Shown here in pieces: positions 37,042-45,579 of a DNA stretch of 64,000 nucleotides. The stretch comes from Algibacter miyuki (GTDB lineage: Bacteria; Bacteroidota; Bacteroidia; Flavobacteriales; Flavobacteriaceae): the NCBI RefSeq assembly GCF_042427745.1, contig NZ_JBHMFA010000001.1. One strand, 5' to 3'. Every line of letters starts with the position of its first letter. Positions within the stretch are counted from its first letter, which is position 1. Below the pieces are notes generated by a model that was not told where the DNA came from, searched no databases, and worked only from the letters and a program-made list of their open reading frames with translations. The position numbers were made by a program, and so were the translations under genes.

Positions 37042-38352
37042 CTATTTTTGCTTTTTTCCAATTTTATGTCCCCAAATAGCAAAGAACAAAATAAGCGCAT
37101 AACAAGGAATTAGTATCCAGTAACTACTTGTTGCAGCACTAGAAGTTGCTTGTACTTGGTCTATACCACTTGCTATAAGTTCGTTTTTATTAGCGTCTAC
37201 AATTCTACCGTATAATGGTGGAATAATAGCTCCCCCAGAAATAGCCATAACTAATAATGCAGAAGCGGTTTTGGTAAACTTTCCTAAACCTTGTAATGTT
37301 AAAGGCCAAATAGCCGGCCACACTAAAGCATTTGCTATACCTAAAGCTGCTACAAATAAAACAGATGTGAAACCAGTAGTATTTAAAATACATAAACTGA
37401 ATACAATACCAAGTACGGCACTTGCGATTAAAGCTGTTTTTTGCTTAACATATTTTGGAATTAAAAACACACCTAATGCATAAGTGGCTACCATAGCCAT
37501 AAGGGTGTAGGTTGTGAAAAATTTAGCTTCTTCTCCGGTAAACCCTAATGAGATTCCGTAAGATATAATGGTGTCTCCTGCAATGACTTCAGCGCCTACA
37601 TACACAAATAGAGCTAAAACGCCTAACCATAAGTGTGGAAATTGAAAGATGCTCGTTTTAGTATTTTCTCCTTCTACTGTATCTTCTGAATCTTCTGCTT
37701 CAATATCTGGTAATGGTGCCATTCTGATTAAAACACCCAAAACAAATAGTACAACAGCCATAATAACGTAAGGCATAAAAACACTATCGGCCATGGTATC
37801 TAAAAGCACATTTTTTTCATCTATAGAAGCACTTCCTAGTTTTTCTTTAACTTCATCAATTCCCGATAATAATAATGCTCCAAAAATTAAAGAGCCTAAT
37901 GCTCCTGCAATTTTGTTTGCGATTCCCATAATAGCGATACGTTTAGCACCACTTTCCATAGGGCCTAAAATGGTAATGTATGGGTTTGCTGCTGTTTGTA
38001 AAAGCGTCATACCAACACCTTGAATAAAAATACCTGTTAAAAACACCCAATAGGTTCTAGCTTCGGCTGCCGGGATAAAAAGTAAAGCGCCAATTCCCAT
38101 AATGATTAAACCTAAAGACATCCCTTTTTTATAACCTATCTTATTCAAGATATAAGATGCCGGTAAGGCCATTACAACAAAAGAAATATACGATGCAGAA
38201 GCGACTAAATAAGATTGCGCATCTGTTAATTCGTTTATGGTTTTCATAAAAGGAATTAACGCCCCGTTGATCCAGGTAACGAATCCAAATATGAAAAATA
38301 AACTCGCTATAATAACGATTGGAACTAGATTACTTTTTTTTGATGATTGCAT
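37042..38352 (-). CDS. MFS sugar permease, FucP/GluP-like (first gene of block I)
   Basis: A 436-residue inner-membrane sugar:proton symporter of the FHS group (L-fucose and glucose/galactose permeases). About 12 membrane helices are visible; family blocks include F-G-F-V-T-W-I-N-G-A-L-I-P, Q-T-A-A-N-P-Y-I-T-I-L-G-P and A-L-V-W-P-A-I-W-P-L. As it heads an operon with four fucosidases, L-fucose import is the best guess. I chose the ATG at 38350-38352; a longer frame from a TTG at 38403 overlaps the predicted -7 element and is spurious. No fucose isomerase or kinase is in the window. Confidence 0.92.
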   Translation of the reverse strand: MQSSKKSNLVPIVIIASLFFIFGFVTWINGALIPFMKTINELTDAQSYLVASASYISFVVMALPASYILNKIGYKKGMSLGLIIMGIGALLFIPAAEARTYWVFLTGIFIQGVGMTLLQTAANPYITILGPMESGAKRIAIMGIANKIAGALGSLIFGALLLSGIDEVKEKLGSASIDEKNVLLDTMADSVFMPYVIMAVVLFVLGVLIRMAPLPDIEAEDSEDTVEGENTKTSIFQFPHLWLGVLALFVYVGAEVIAGDTIISYGISLGFTGEEAKFFTTYTLMAMVATYALGVFLIPKYVKQKTALIASAVLGIVFSLCILNTTGFTSVLFVAALGIANALVWPAIWPLTLQGLGKFTKTASALLVMAISGGAIIPPLYGRIVDANKNELIASGIDQVQATSSAATSSYWILIPCYALILFFAIWGHKIGKKQK

Positions 38353-38400
38353 ATTTTTTTTGATTTTTATTGTTAAATCTGAATAAATAAAAAAACACAA

Positions 38401-38441
38401 CAAACCTATAGCGGCTAATAGTCAACTAAAATCCTTAGCCG
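38401..38441 (-). promoter_or_regulatory. Block I promoter with a dyad operator
   Basis: The minus strand has TAGGTTTG (38401-38408), an exact TAnnTTTG -7 element, about 49 bases before the transporter ATG. Directly upstream is a perfect inverted repeat, CGGCTAA (38412-38418 on plus) and TTAGCCG (38435-38441), with a 16-base spacer covering the -33 region. This looks like a repressor or activator site controlling the block I operon. The regulator is not known. Confidence 0.6.
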
Positions 38442-38720
38442 ATTAATTGTTTTTTGAATTCTACAGATAGTTCTAATTATGGACACTAAATTAGATGTTA
38501 TATTGTATTGTAACAAATAATATTTTAATAGAAAACTACTTTATTCTTTAAAATAAAGGGAGGACGTTATGAGGATCCTCCCTTAGACTTAAAATAAAAC
38601 AAAACTAAACTTCAAATAAACTTACCCTAAAGGAAGTGACATAAAAGATTATTAGAAAATTAGTTCGACGAATAGCAGGTTTGAAAAGGTGTTGGTTGAA
38701 AAGAATTTAATTTAACAAAA
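38442..38720. other. Non-coding gap between the PNGase gene and block I
   Basis: No supportable gene. It holds the terminator at 38556-38584 and otherwise AT-rich sequence. A loose TTCGAC/CAGGTTT pair at 38663-38682 resembles the element found at 59118 but with different spacing; I do not count it as a copy. Confidence 0.4.
38556..38584 (-). terminator. Terminator of the block II operon
   Basis: A 9-bp perfect stem (AAGGGAGGA with TCCTCCCTT) and an 11-base loop; on the minus strand it is followed by TTATTTTAAAG. The T-tract is interrupted, but the position, between the last block II gene and the block I promoter, fits termination. Confidence 0.6.
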
Positions 38721-39902
38721 CTATTTGTCGTAAGTGATATATGCAGATACTAACCAATGGTTAGATTTATCTTTTCCGGCTGCTGTAGCAGGTATTGTAA
38801 TGGTTAAAGATTGCTCGCCAGGTTTTAAGTCGCCAAGTTCTGCTGTATATGGTTCTACCATAGAACCTGGGCACCAATTTGAACGAGAAAGGTCTGAGGA
38901 AGCTAAGCGTTCTTCAATTTGTTTAAGCTTATATGTTTTTGTTTTTCTATCTCTGTAGTAAGTAGAGTCTTTACGTAACCAAACCCCAGAAGTTGGGTTA
39001 AAACGTCTAAAAGAAGCACAATCGTCACGCCAAGGGATGGTGTCTATTACGGTTTTACCATTTACTAATACCGTATTTTTTATTTTAATAAATTCATCAC
39101 CACCGCTATGCCCACCGTGTCCTGTGGTAATGTAATGCAGTTTAGCGTTTTTAATACTTTTATCTAAAACAAAAGTGTGCTCTAAAGATCGGTTTGCAAA
39201 GAAATCCGGCAAAGCTTGTCCTTTTACATAGTTTACCGCATTCACTAACGGTAGTACTTCACGTTGTTGTTTTGGTCGGCCAGAATAGATTAGACTTAAA
39301 TCCACTTTATATCCAACTTTACTCCATGCATCAATCCAAACACCTACATAAAAAGTATCGCTAACAATGCTTTCAAGCTCGGATATATCTTGATTCCAAA
39401 CCACTTCTTTTTCCCAGTGTGGTACATAAACCGGTTTTCTATGTTTTACTTCATCGGTACTGTAATGGCCCACTCCAAATGGCGTCATAAAGCGTAATAA
39501 TTCAACTACGGGTTTGTAGTCTTCAGTTGCTTTTACACCGCCGTGTTTTTCATTCGTATAAGATCCCTTCGGAAATTTAGTTTTTCCTTCTGCTAAATTT
39601 AAGAATGAAATATCATCTGGATTGGTAATTACAAAACAAGATCCCGATTTATCCCATTTATCACCATTAGAACGTAGCGATAATTTAATATGAACATCAG
39701 TACCTTTTTTAAACTTCGGAACAGTGACTTTCTTTAAAATCACGCGACCACCTTGCAATCTAATAATATCAGGATTATCAACCGTTGGTTTTCCGTAATT
39801 AACTTGTTGATCTTGGAAGATTATTTTTTCTAGTTGCTCTTGAGAAAAAGAATATAAACTGCTAATTAAAAGAATGCATAGGGTGATGAATCTGATTTTC
39901 AT
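38721..39902 (-). CDS. PNGase F-like peptide-N-glycosidase (N-glycan amidase)
   Basis: A 393-residue exported amidase (signal peptide ending Y-S-F-S-Q, about residue 21) that should cut the GlcNAc-Asn bond, releasing whole N-glycans. By comparison with flavobacterial PNGase F, D-K-W-D84 matches the D60 region (D-E-W-D), L-R-F-M-T-P-F-G-V-G matches R-F-I-T-P-Y-W-V-G, G-H-G-G-H-S-G-G-D-E270-F matches the E206 region, and W-R-D-D-C with S-N-W-C-P-G matches the C-terminal domain. The residue matching E118 seems to be Asp191 in D-A-W. It overlaps the upstream GH92 gene by 4 bases (ATGA). Alignment was done by eye. Confidence 0.85.
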   Translation of the reverse strand: MKIRFITLCILLISSLYSFSQEQLEKIIFQDQQVNYGKPTVDNPDIIRLQGGRVILKKVTVPKFKKGTDVHIKLSLRSNGDKWDKSGSCFVITNPDDISFLNLAEGKTKFPKGSYTNEKHGGVKATEDYKPVVELLRFMTPFGVGHYSTDEVKHRKPVYVPHWEKEVVWNQDISELESIVSDTFYVGVWIDAWSKVGYKVDLSLIYSGRPKQQREVLPLVNAVNYVKGQALPDFFANRSLEHTFVLDKSIKNAKLHYITTGHGGHSGGDEFIKIKNTVLVNGKTVIDTIPWRDDCASFRRFNPTSGVWLRKDSTYYRDRKTKTYKLKQIEERLASSDLSRSNWCPGSMVEPYTAELGDLKPGEQSLTITIPATAAGKDKSNHWLVSAYITYDK

Positions 39903-42118
39903 TTTAAATTGATTTTTAATTTTGAACCTTTTATTAAATCTGAATGGTTGATGAAATAACTATTATGCGTTTTTCCGTCAAGTTGAATTGTGTTTATAAT
40001 GCCTTTTTCGGTACCCGATTTTTCAATAACAAGCATTTTACCTTTATAATAATTCGGGTCTAAATCGATGGTGATTTTATCGAAAACAGGCGTTGATATC
40101 GTGTAAATAGGGTCTCCAGGAGATATAGGATAAATACCCATCATGCTGTAAATTAACCAAGCCGACATGGTGCCAGTATCATCATTACCTGGTAAACCTG
40201 CGGGTTTGTTTTGAAAATACTCATCCATTAGCTCATGCACTAATTGTTGCGTGCGCCATTCTTCACCTTTTACATAATTGAATAAATAAGGATAAGCAAT
40301 ATCGGGCTCGTTTGCCATATCGAATTGTTTGGTGCTAAATACCTTTTGAAGTTGTTCGCTAAAACCTTTTTTACCACCCATAAGTTTCATTAAGCCTTTA
40401 ATATCATGGGATACCATAAAAGCATATTGCCAAGCGTTACCTTCAATAAAACCAATGTTTTTAGTGAAATTTGCCCCGGCTAACGGATCGAAAGGTTCGT
40501 GCCAAGTGCCGTCTGCATTACGCGGACGTAAAAGTTTTAAATCTTTATCGAATAGTTTTCTATATGAAATGGAACGCTTAGAAAAACGTTTGTAATCGTC
40601 TTTTTTATTTAGCGCTTTAGCTAATAATGAAATGGAATAATCGGTAGCGTTATATTCTTGAGTGGTAGAAACCGAACCATTTTGATCGGTATTTAAATAG
40701 CCATTTTCAATATACGGTTCAATACCAGGTCGCAACGGATTATTTTCTAAAGCATCGGCACTTTTTACCATAGCTTCATAGGCTTTTTCAATATCGAAAT
40801 CGGTGATGCCTTTTAAATAGGTATCCGTTAAAATAATACCTGCGGGATCGCCTACCATAGTTGTGGTTTCGGTAGCGTTGAGTTCCCATTTTGGTAGCCA
40901 GCCACTTTCATCATAAATATCGAGCATGCTTTTAACCATATCCGATTGTTGCTTTGGGTAAACCAAAGACATCAACGCGTGAAGATTTCTGTAGGTATCC
41001 CAAAATGAAAAGACGGTAAATCGGGTGTTTTCTGTTTTTAAAGTTTCTCGGGTTGCCATTTTCGGGTATTCACCATTAAAATCATTTAAAATATTGGGGT
41101 GAATTAAGGTGTGATAAAGGGCTGTGTAAAAAATGGTTTTATCATCTTCAGTACCACCTTCAACCTTGATTTTGGAAAGTTGCTGTTCCCAATGTGCTTC
41201 AGCTTGTTGGTGTATGGCTTCAAAACTGAAATCTTGTGTTTCTTGCTCTAAATTTTCGCGTGCATTTTCAATACTCACGTATGAAACTCCAATTTTAACT
41301 TCTACTTGGGTTGGTTTTTCAAATTGATAAGAAAAATAACTACCAATACTATCGCCTAAAACTTCTTTACGATAACCTTCCATAAGCCTTGGTTTTCCAT
41401 TGTATGGCATCCAAGCAGCTTCAGCGCCCTTATATTTTTTAGGAGTTTTCCAAACGCCATAATTTGTTGCAGGTTTACTAAATTTTGCAACGAAATAAAC
41501 CGGATATGCTTCTTCGGGTTTGTAATAGCAAAATGAGCCCACAGTGCGCATACCTTCAATTTCTGTTGGCGATACTATTTTTATAGCAGCACCTTCCTCA
41601 TTGGTTAAACCTAAGCCTAAATTTAATAAGATGTTCGATTGTCCTTTCGGAAATGTATATCTAGAAATACCCGTTCTGGTAGTTGTTGTGGTTTCAACCT
41701 TAATATTATATTTTGTTAAAACATTGGAGTAATAACCCGCTTTGGCCGTTTCGTTGGTGTAGGTACTTCCGTATTTTAAATGATTGGTTTCAACATCGCC
41801 TGTGGTTGGCATTAAAAGGATAACTCCTAAATCCGGACAACCAACACCACTTAAATTGATGTGAGAATAGCCTGTTAAAAAGGTGTTTTCGTTCACATAA
41901 GGGTTGGATAACCATCGACTATCTTTTTCTAATGTATTTTGAGTTCCCGCCACGTTGAAAGGGGATACACTCACCATACCTCGTGGTGCAATGGCTCCAG
42001 GATTGGTGGCTCCAAAGTTTGAAGTTCCTATAAACGGATTTACATATTTAGTGAATTCTTGCGCATTTACAGCCAAGGTGTTTATTAGGATAGATACAAT
42101 AAAAAGCTTTTTTATCAT
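39899..42118 (-). CDS. GH92 alpha-mannosidase with divergent active-site loops
   Basis: A 739-residue exported GH92 enzyme (signal peptide ending A-V-N-A-Q). It has K-Y-V-N-P-F-I-G-T, the mannosidase N-terminal domain and the acidic motif G-N-D-D-T-G-T-M-S-A-W. It differs from the other three GH92 proteins: they have G-N-E-D and N-E-P-x-H-H, while this one has G-N-D-D and N-E-P-D-I-A-Y without the two histidines. As residues near that loop contact the leaving sugar in this family, another linkage is likely. Start overlaps nothing upstream; its stop overlaps the PNGase start by 4 bases, indicating translational coupling. Confidence 0.93.
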   Translation of the reverse strand: MIKKLFIVSILINTLAVNAQEFTKYVNPFIGTSNFGATNPGAIAPRGMVSVSPFNVAGTQNTLEKDSRWLSNPYVNENTFLTGYSHINLSGVGCPDLGVILLMPTTGDVETNHLKYGSTYTNETAKAGYYSNVLTKYNIKVETTTTTRTGISRYTFPKGQSNILLNLGLGLTNEEGAAIKIVSPTEIEGMRTVGSFCYYKPEEAYPVYFVAKFSKPATNYGVWKTPKKYKGAEAAWMPYNGKPRLMEGYRKEVLGDSIGSYFSYQFEKPTQVEVKIGVSYVSIENARENLEQETQDFSFEAIHQQAEAHWEQQLSKIKVEGGTEDDKTIFYTALYHTLIHPNILNDFNGEYPKMATRETLKTENTRFTVFSFWDTYRNLHALMSLVYPKQQSDMVKSMLDIYDESGWLPKWELNATETTTMVGDPAGIILTDTYLKGITDFDIEKAYEAMVKSADALENNPLRPGIEPYIENGYLNTDQNGSVSTTQEYNATDYSISLLAKALNKKDDYKRFSKRSISYRKLFDKDLKLLRPRNADGTWHEPFDPLAGANFTKNIGFIEGNAWQYAFMVSHDIKGLMKLMGGKKGFSEQLQKVFSTKQFDMANEPDIAYPYLFNYVKGEEWRTQQLVHELMDEYFQNKPAGLPGNDDTGTMSAWLIYSMMGIYPISPGDPIYTISTPVFDKITIDLDPNYYKGKMLVIEKSGTEKGIINTIQLDGKTHNSYFINHSDLIKGSKLKINLK

Positions 42119-42184
42119 CGGATAGGGATGTTTATAGATGGTTATTACAGCATCTAAATTAAGCGGTATTTACTTAGTAAAACA

Positions 42185-42219
42185 GAAATACTAATCGAAT
42201 TTTAATCGATTAGTATTTC
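42185..42219 (-). terminator. Hairpin enclosing the stop codon of the GH20 gene
   Basis: A perfect 13-bp stem (42185-42197 with 42207-42219) and a 9-base loop (42198-42206). The stop codon TAA (42202-42204) is inside the loop and the 5' arm on the mRNA encodes the last residues. On the minus strand TGTTTTACT follows, so it may be a weak terminator or an mRNA-end stabiliser at the only long gap (83 bases) inside block II. Confidence 0.5.
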
Positions 42220-44547
42220 GTCTATAAATAACCAACCTTCGTTGGTATTCTTTTCATTTTTAGAAGTGCTTACTTTTACTTTCACAAATCGTGCAGATAC
42301 TGCTCGGCATTCTAAAACAAAATCTTTTAGTTCGGGTTCAGAGCTGTCGGCGTATGGTCTTTTAAAAGAGGCGGTCTCTTTAAAGGTTTCACCATCTTTA
42401 GAGGTGAAAACCTGAATTAAAGTCGGGTAGTAGATGCCATTTTTTTGATTTTCCATACTACCAATAGTAACCTTGTTGATTGGTGTTTCTTTTTCTAAAT
42501 CGATAGTGATTTCGGCAGCGCTGTTTAACCAACCTTGCCATCTACCATCTCTAAAGTTTTTAGTACCTCTTAGTGTATTTACTAAATTATATGCGCCAAC
42601 ACCTTGGTATCTTTTATGGTATTCTGTTTGGTAAGTAGTTTTATGAGCCACAGCAGTATGGAATTTAACCGTGTCTTTAAAAACGTTTCCAACTAAAACA
42701 TCATCTTTAAATAAGCCAGCTTTTACAGCAGTCGTTTTAGATAAAATAATAGGTTCTGTATAATGTTTTGAATCGCTATTTAAGGGTTCATCATTTAAAG
42801 CATAACGAATATCAGATACTGTATATTCATTTTTTAAAACTAGCGATACCGTTTTGTTTTCAACACTCGTTTCCATTTTAGAGGTTACAATAAATGAACT
42901 TTTTGAATAGTTTATGCCTAAATATTCATAACGCTCAAAAGCAGCTGGTAATCGTCTAGAGAAATCGTCCCAATCTCTTAAGTCTTTTGCACTCCAAACG
43001 GTTTCGGCTAAAGCCGTTAATCTTGGGAAAATCATGTATTGAGAATGCGATGTTGTTGGCACAAACTCAGCCCATAAGTTGGCTTGTCCGCCTAAAACGT
43101 GTTTCGCTTCGGCTTCGGTCATCGTTTCTACAACCGGATCAAATTCATAGACTTTATTTAAAGGTGTAAAACCACCGCCTCCAGCAGGTTCTTGTTCTGG
43201 TGGGCCTTGGTAATAATCGAAATAAGAATGCGAAACTGGTGTCATAATTACATCGTGACCTTGAGCAGCAGCTTCCAGTCCGCCTTTAAACCCGCGCCAG
43301 CTCATTACTGTAGCGTCAGGCGCAAGACCTCCTTCTAAAATCTCATCCCAACCTACAAGTTTTTTTCCTTTGGAATTGATGAATTTTTCTATGCGTTTAA
43401 TGAAATAACTTTGAAGTTCTTCAACACCTTCTAAATCTTCATCTTTAATTCTTTTTTGACAGTGCGGACAAGTTTTCCAGTTGGTTTTTGTGGCTTCATC
43501 ACCACCAATATGAATGTATTTTGATGGAAATATATCCATAACTTCGATTAAAACATCTTCTAAAAACTCAAAAGTATGCTCTTTACCTGCACAATAAATA
43601 TCTGTAATTGGCCATAAAGCGCCCGATGGTACGGCAATAGGTTCTGCTAAACATGATAATTCTGGGTAGGCTGCAATAGCACTAGAAACATGGGCAGGCA
43701 TTTCTATTTCAGGTATTACATCTATACCTTTTAATTGTGCGTAAGCTACAATATCTTTAAGTTCTTCTTGAGTTAAAAAACCACCGTAAGTTGCTTTATC
43801 ATTAGGGCTATTTTTAGTTCTAGAATTCCAAGGAATATCTTCTTGGTCTACACGCCATGCACCAACTTCGGTTAGTTTTGGATATTTTTTTATTTCGATT
43901 CTCCAACCTTGATCGTCTACTAAATGAAGGTGCAATACATTCATTTTTAACATGGATATGGCATCGATTGTTTCTTTGATATAAGCTGCGTCGAAAAAAT
44001 GACGTGATAAATCGAGCATTAAGCCGCGATATTGAAAACGTGGGCTATCTTCAATTTCAATATTAGGAATTTCCCATGAAATATCACTCACCACGTTTTT
44101 ACTTTCTATAGCTGTTGGTAGTAATTGACGTAAAGATTGTACAGCATATAAGTACCCTGAGTTACCTGAAGCTTCAATAGTTATTTGTGCATCTGTAACG
44201 GTTAGTTTATAAGTTTCTTCTGCTAAGTTTTTGTCTTCTTTAAAGTTAATAATATTACTTTTTTCTGAAGCATCGGTGATTGCTAAATCCCAATTTGCTG
44301 CTAGTTTAAATTTATCTTGTAATAATGTAGCAGCATTTTTTTGTTCATCATTAGAAACAACAAACGTGGTGTTTTTATTAAATTCAAAAACGCCAGGATT
44401 TATTTGAACCTTTTCAATTTTAGGAATGATATTAATATCAGCTTCCGTGTAAACTTTAGGTGGTTTTTCTTGGCAAGCCGTTAGCGTTAAAAGGCAAATA
44501 GCAGTTGCTAAAAAGGGTCTGTATAATTTATTTTTCATTAGGGTCAT
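42202..44547 (-). CDS. GH20 beta-N-acetylhexosaminidase lipoprotein with C-terminal discoidin-like domain
   Basis: A 781-residue beta-hexosaminidase with a lipobox (L-T-A-C). GH20b domain, then the barrel with L-H-L-H-L-V-D-D-Q-G-W-R, the catalytic Asp-Glu in H-I-G-G-D-E-A-T-K and G-W-D-E-I-L-E-G-G-L-A-P. The C-terminal third contains a chitobiase-type domain and an F5/8 C-like carbohydrate-binding module (W-Q-G-W-L-N-S-A-A-E-I-T-I-D-L). Note L-H-L-H where the others have H-W-H. It should remove GlcNAc antennae or split chitobiose. The first ATG (44547) overlaps the stop of the glycosylasparaginase gene as TAATG; an ATG three codons on is also possible. Confidence 0.94.
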   Translation of the reverse strand: MTLMKNKLYRPFLATAICLLTLTACQEKPPKVYTEADINIIPKIEKVQINPGVFEFNKNTTFVVSNDEQKNAATLLQDKFKLAANWDLAITDASEKSNIINFKEDKNLAEETYKLTVTDAQITIEASGNSGYLYAVQSLRQLLPTAIESKNVVSDISWEIPNIEIEDSPRFQYRGLMLDLSRHFFDAAYIKETIDAISMLKMNVLHLHLVDDQGWRIEIKKYPKLTEVGAWRVDQEDIPWNSRTKNSPNDKATYGGFLTQEELKDIVAYAQLKGIDVIPEIEMPAHVSSAIAAYPELSCLAEPIAVPSGALWPITDIYCAGKEHTFEFLEDVLIEVMDIFPSKYIHIGGDEATKTNWKTCPHCQKRIKDEDLEGVEELQSYFIKRIEKFINSKGKKLVGWDEILEGGLAPDATVMSWRGFKGGLEAAAQGHDVIMTPVSHSYFDYYQGPPEQEPAGGGGFTPLNKVYEFDPVVETMTEAEAKHVLGGQANLWAEFVPTTSHSQYMIFPRLTALAETVWSAKDLRDWDDFSRRLPAAFERYEYLGINYSKSSFIVTSKMETSVENKTVSLVLKNEYTVSDIRYALNDEPLNSDSKHYTEPIILSKTTAVKAGLFKDDVLVGNVFKDTVKFHTAVAHKTTYQTEYHKRYQGVGAYNLVNTLRGTKNFRDGRWQGWLNSAAEITIDLEKETPINKVTIGSMENQKNGIYYPTLIQVFTSKDGETFKETASFKRPYADSSEPELKDFVLECRAVSARFVKVKVSTSKNEKNTNEGWLFIDEILID

Positions 44548-45569
44548 TATTTATCTTTCCAAGTCATTTTAAAATCAGGTTTCTCCATTCTGTTTCCGTT
44601 GTCGGCATCGCAAACCGCAAAATTGAAACCAGCACGTAAGCTGTAGCCGCCATATTCACCTTGCTTGTTTACAGCAATGAAACCAACCTGTAAATAAGGC
44701 ATGTCTTTATGGTTTTTATGTTTGTTATAGATACGTTCTACAATGGTTTTACAAGCTTCGTTTGGCGATAATCCTTGGCGCATAAGTTCTACAACCATAG
44801 CGCTTCCGGCCGTTCTAATTACGGCTTCGCCTAAACCTGTTGCGGCAGCGGCACCCACTTCGTTATCTAAAAATAAACCAGCACCAATAATAGGGGAGTC
44901 TCCAACGCGGCCATGCATTTTCCATGCAGCGCCACTTGTAGTACAACCACCAGTTAAGTTTCCGTCTTTATCAATAACGAGCATACTTATGGTATCGTGG
45001 TTTTCAATGTTTATTACGGGTTGGTATTTCGATTTTTCTAACCAGTTTTTCCAGGCTTGTTCAGATTCTGGTGTCAGTAAGTTTTCTTCTTTAAAACCTT
45101 GAGATAAAGCGAAATTTAAAGCACCTTGTCCAGATAACATCACGTGTGGTGTTTCTTCTAAAACCTTTTTTGCAACCGAAATAGGGTGTTTAATACCTTG
45201 TAAAAAAGATACTGAACCACAATCGCTATTTTGGTCCATAATACAGGCATCTAGCGTTATTTTACCTTCTCTATCGGGAAGTCCGCCATACCCAACACTT
45301 CGAACTTTTGGATCGGCTTCAGAAATATTTAAGCCTTTTTCTATGGCGGTAAGTCCAGATTTACCTGCATTTAACGCCTCCCAAGTGGCTTGGTTTGCCG
45401 CTAAACCATGATTCCAAGTAGAAATAATTAATGGTTTTTTTGCGGTTTTTATTGGCGCTTCTTTCGGAGCTGTTGTCGCGTTGGAGGCTTGAGCATCATA
45501 AGCACTAAATGTGCTTAATGCCACAGAGCCTAATGCTGCTTTTTTTATAAATTTTCTTCTACTCGACAT
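44547..45569 (-). CDS. N4-(beta-N-acetylglucosaminyl)-L-asparaginase (glycosylasparaginase), Tat-exported
   Basis: A 340-residue Ntn-hydrolase precursor that splits GlcNAc-Asn to GlcNAc-NH2 and aspartate, the last step of N-glycopeptide breakdown. The N-terminus S-S-R-R-K-F-I-K-K-A-A is a twin-arginine signal. The autocleavage site is H-D192-T193-I-S-M, with Thr193 as the nucleophile. G-C-T-T-S-G-A-A-W-K-M-H-G-R-V-G-D-S-P-I-I-G-A-G and G-L-G-E-A-V-I-R-T are close to the flavobacterial enzyme. Family members act on free GlcNAc-Asn with unblocked Asn groups and not when the GlcNAc is fucosylated. It is between GH92 and GH20, in block II. Confidence 0.93.
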   Translation of the reverse strand: MSSRRKFIKKAALGSVALSTFSAYDAQASNATTAPKEAPIKTAKKPLIISTWNHGLAANQATWEALNAGKSGLTAIEKGLNISEADPKVRSVGYGGLPDREGKITLDACIMDQNSDCGSVSFLQGIKHPISVAKKVLEETPHVMLSGQGALNFALSQGFKEENLLTPESEQAWKNWLEKSKYQPVINIENHDTISMLVIDKDGNLTGGCTTSGAAWKMHGRVGDSPIIGAGLFLDNEVGAAAATGLGEAVIRTAGSAMVVELMRQGLSPNEACKTIVERIYNKHKNHKDMPYLQVGFIAVNKQGEYGGYSLRAGFNFAVCDADNGNRMEKPDFKMTWKDK

Positions 45570-45579
45570 AACTTAATTG

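Noticed and set aside
38353..38403. N-terminal extension of the MFS transporter from a TTG codon
   Set aside because: The TTG lies in the exact -7 promoter element and the added residues do not fit the family; the ATG at 38352 starts the conserved sequence.
38663..38682. TTCGAC and CAGGTTT resembling the shared regulatory element
   Set aside because: The spacing between the two halves differs and there is no promoter nearby; it lies in the 3' region of block II, so chance is the simplest explanation.
44743..45102. Plus-strand 119-codon open frame
   Set aside because: It is antisense to the glycosylasparaginase gene, whose product is well conserved; composition and lack of any recognisable domain point to a shadow frame.
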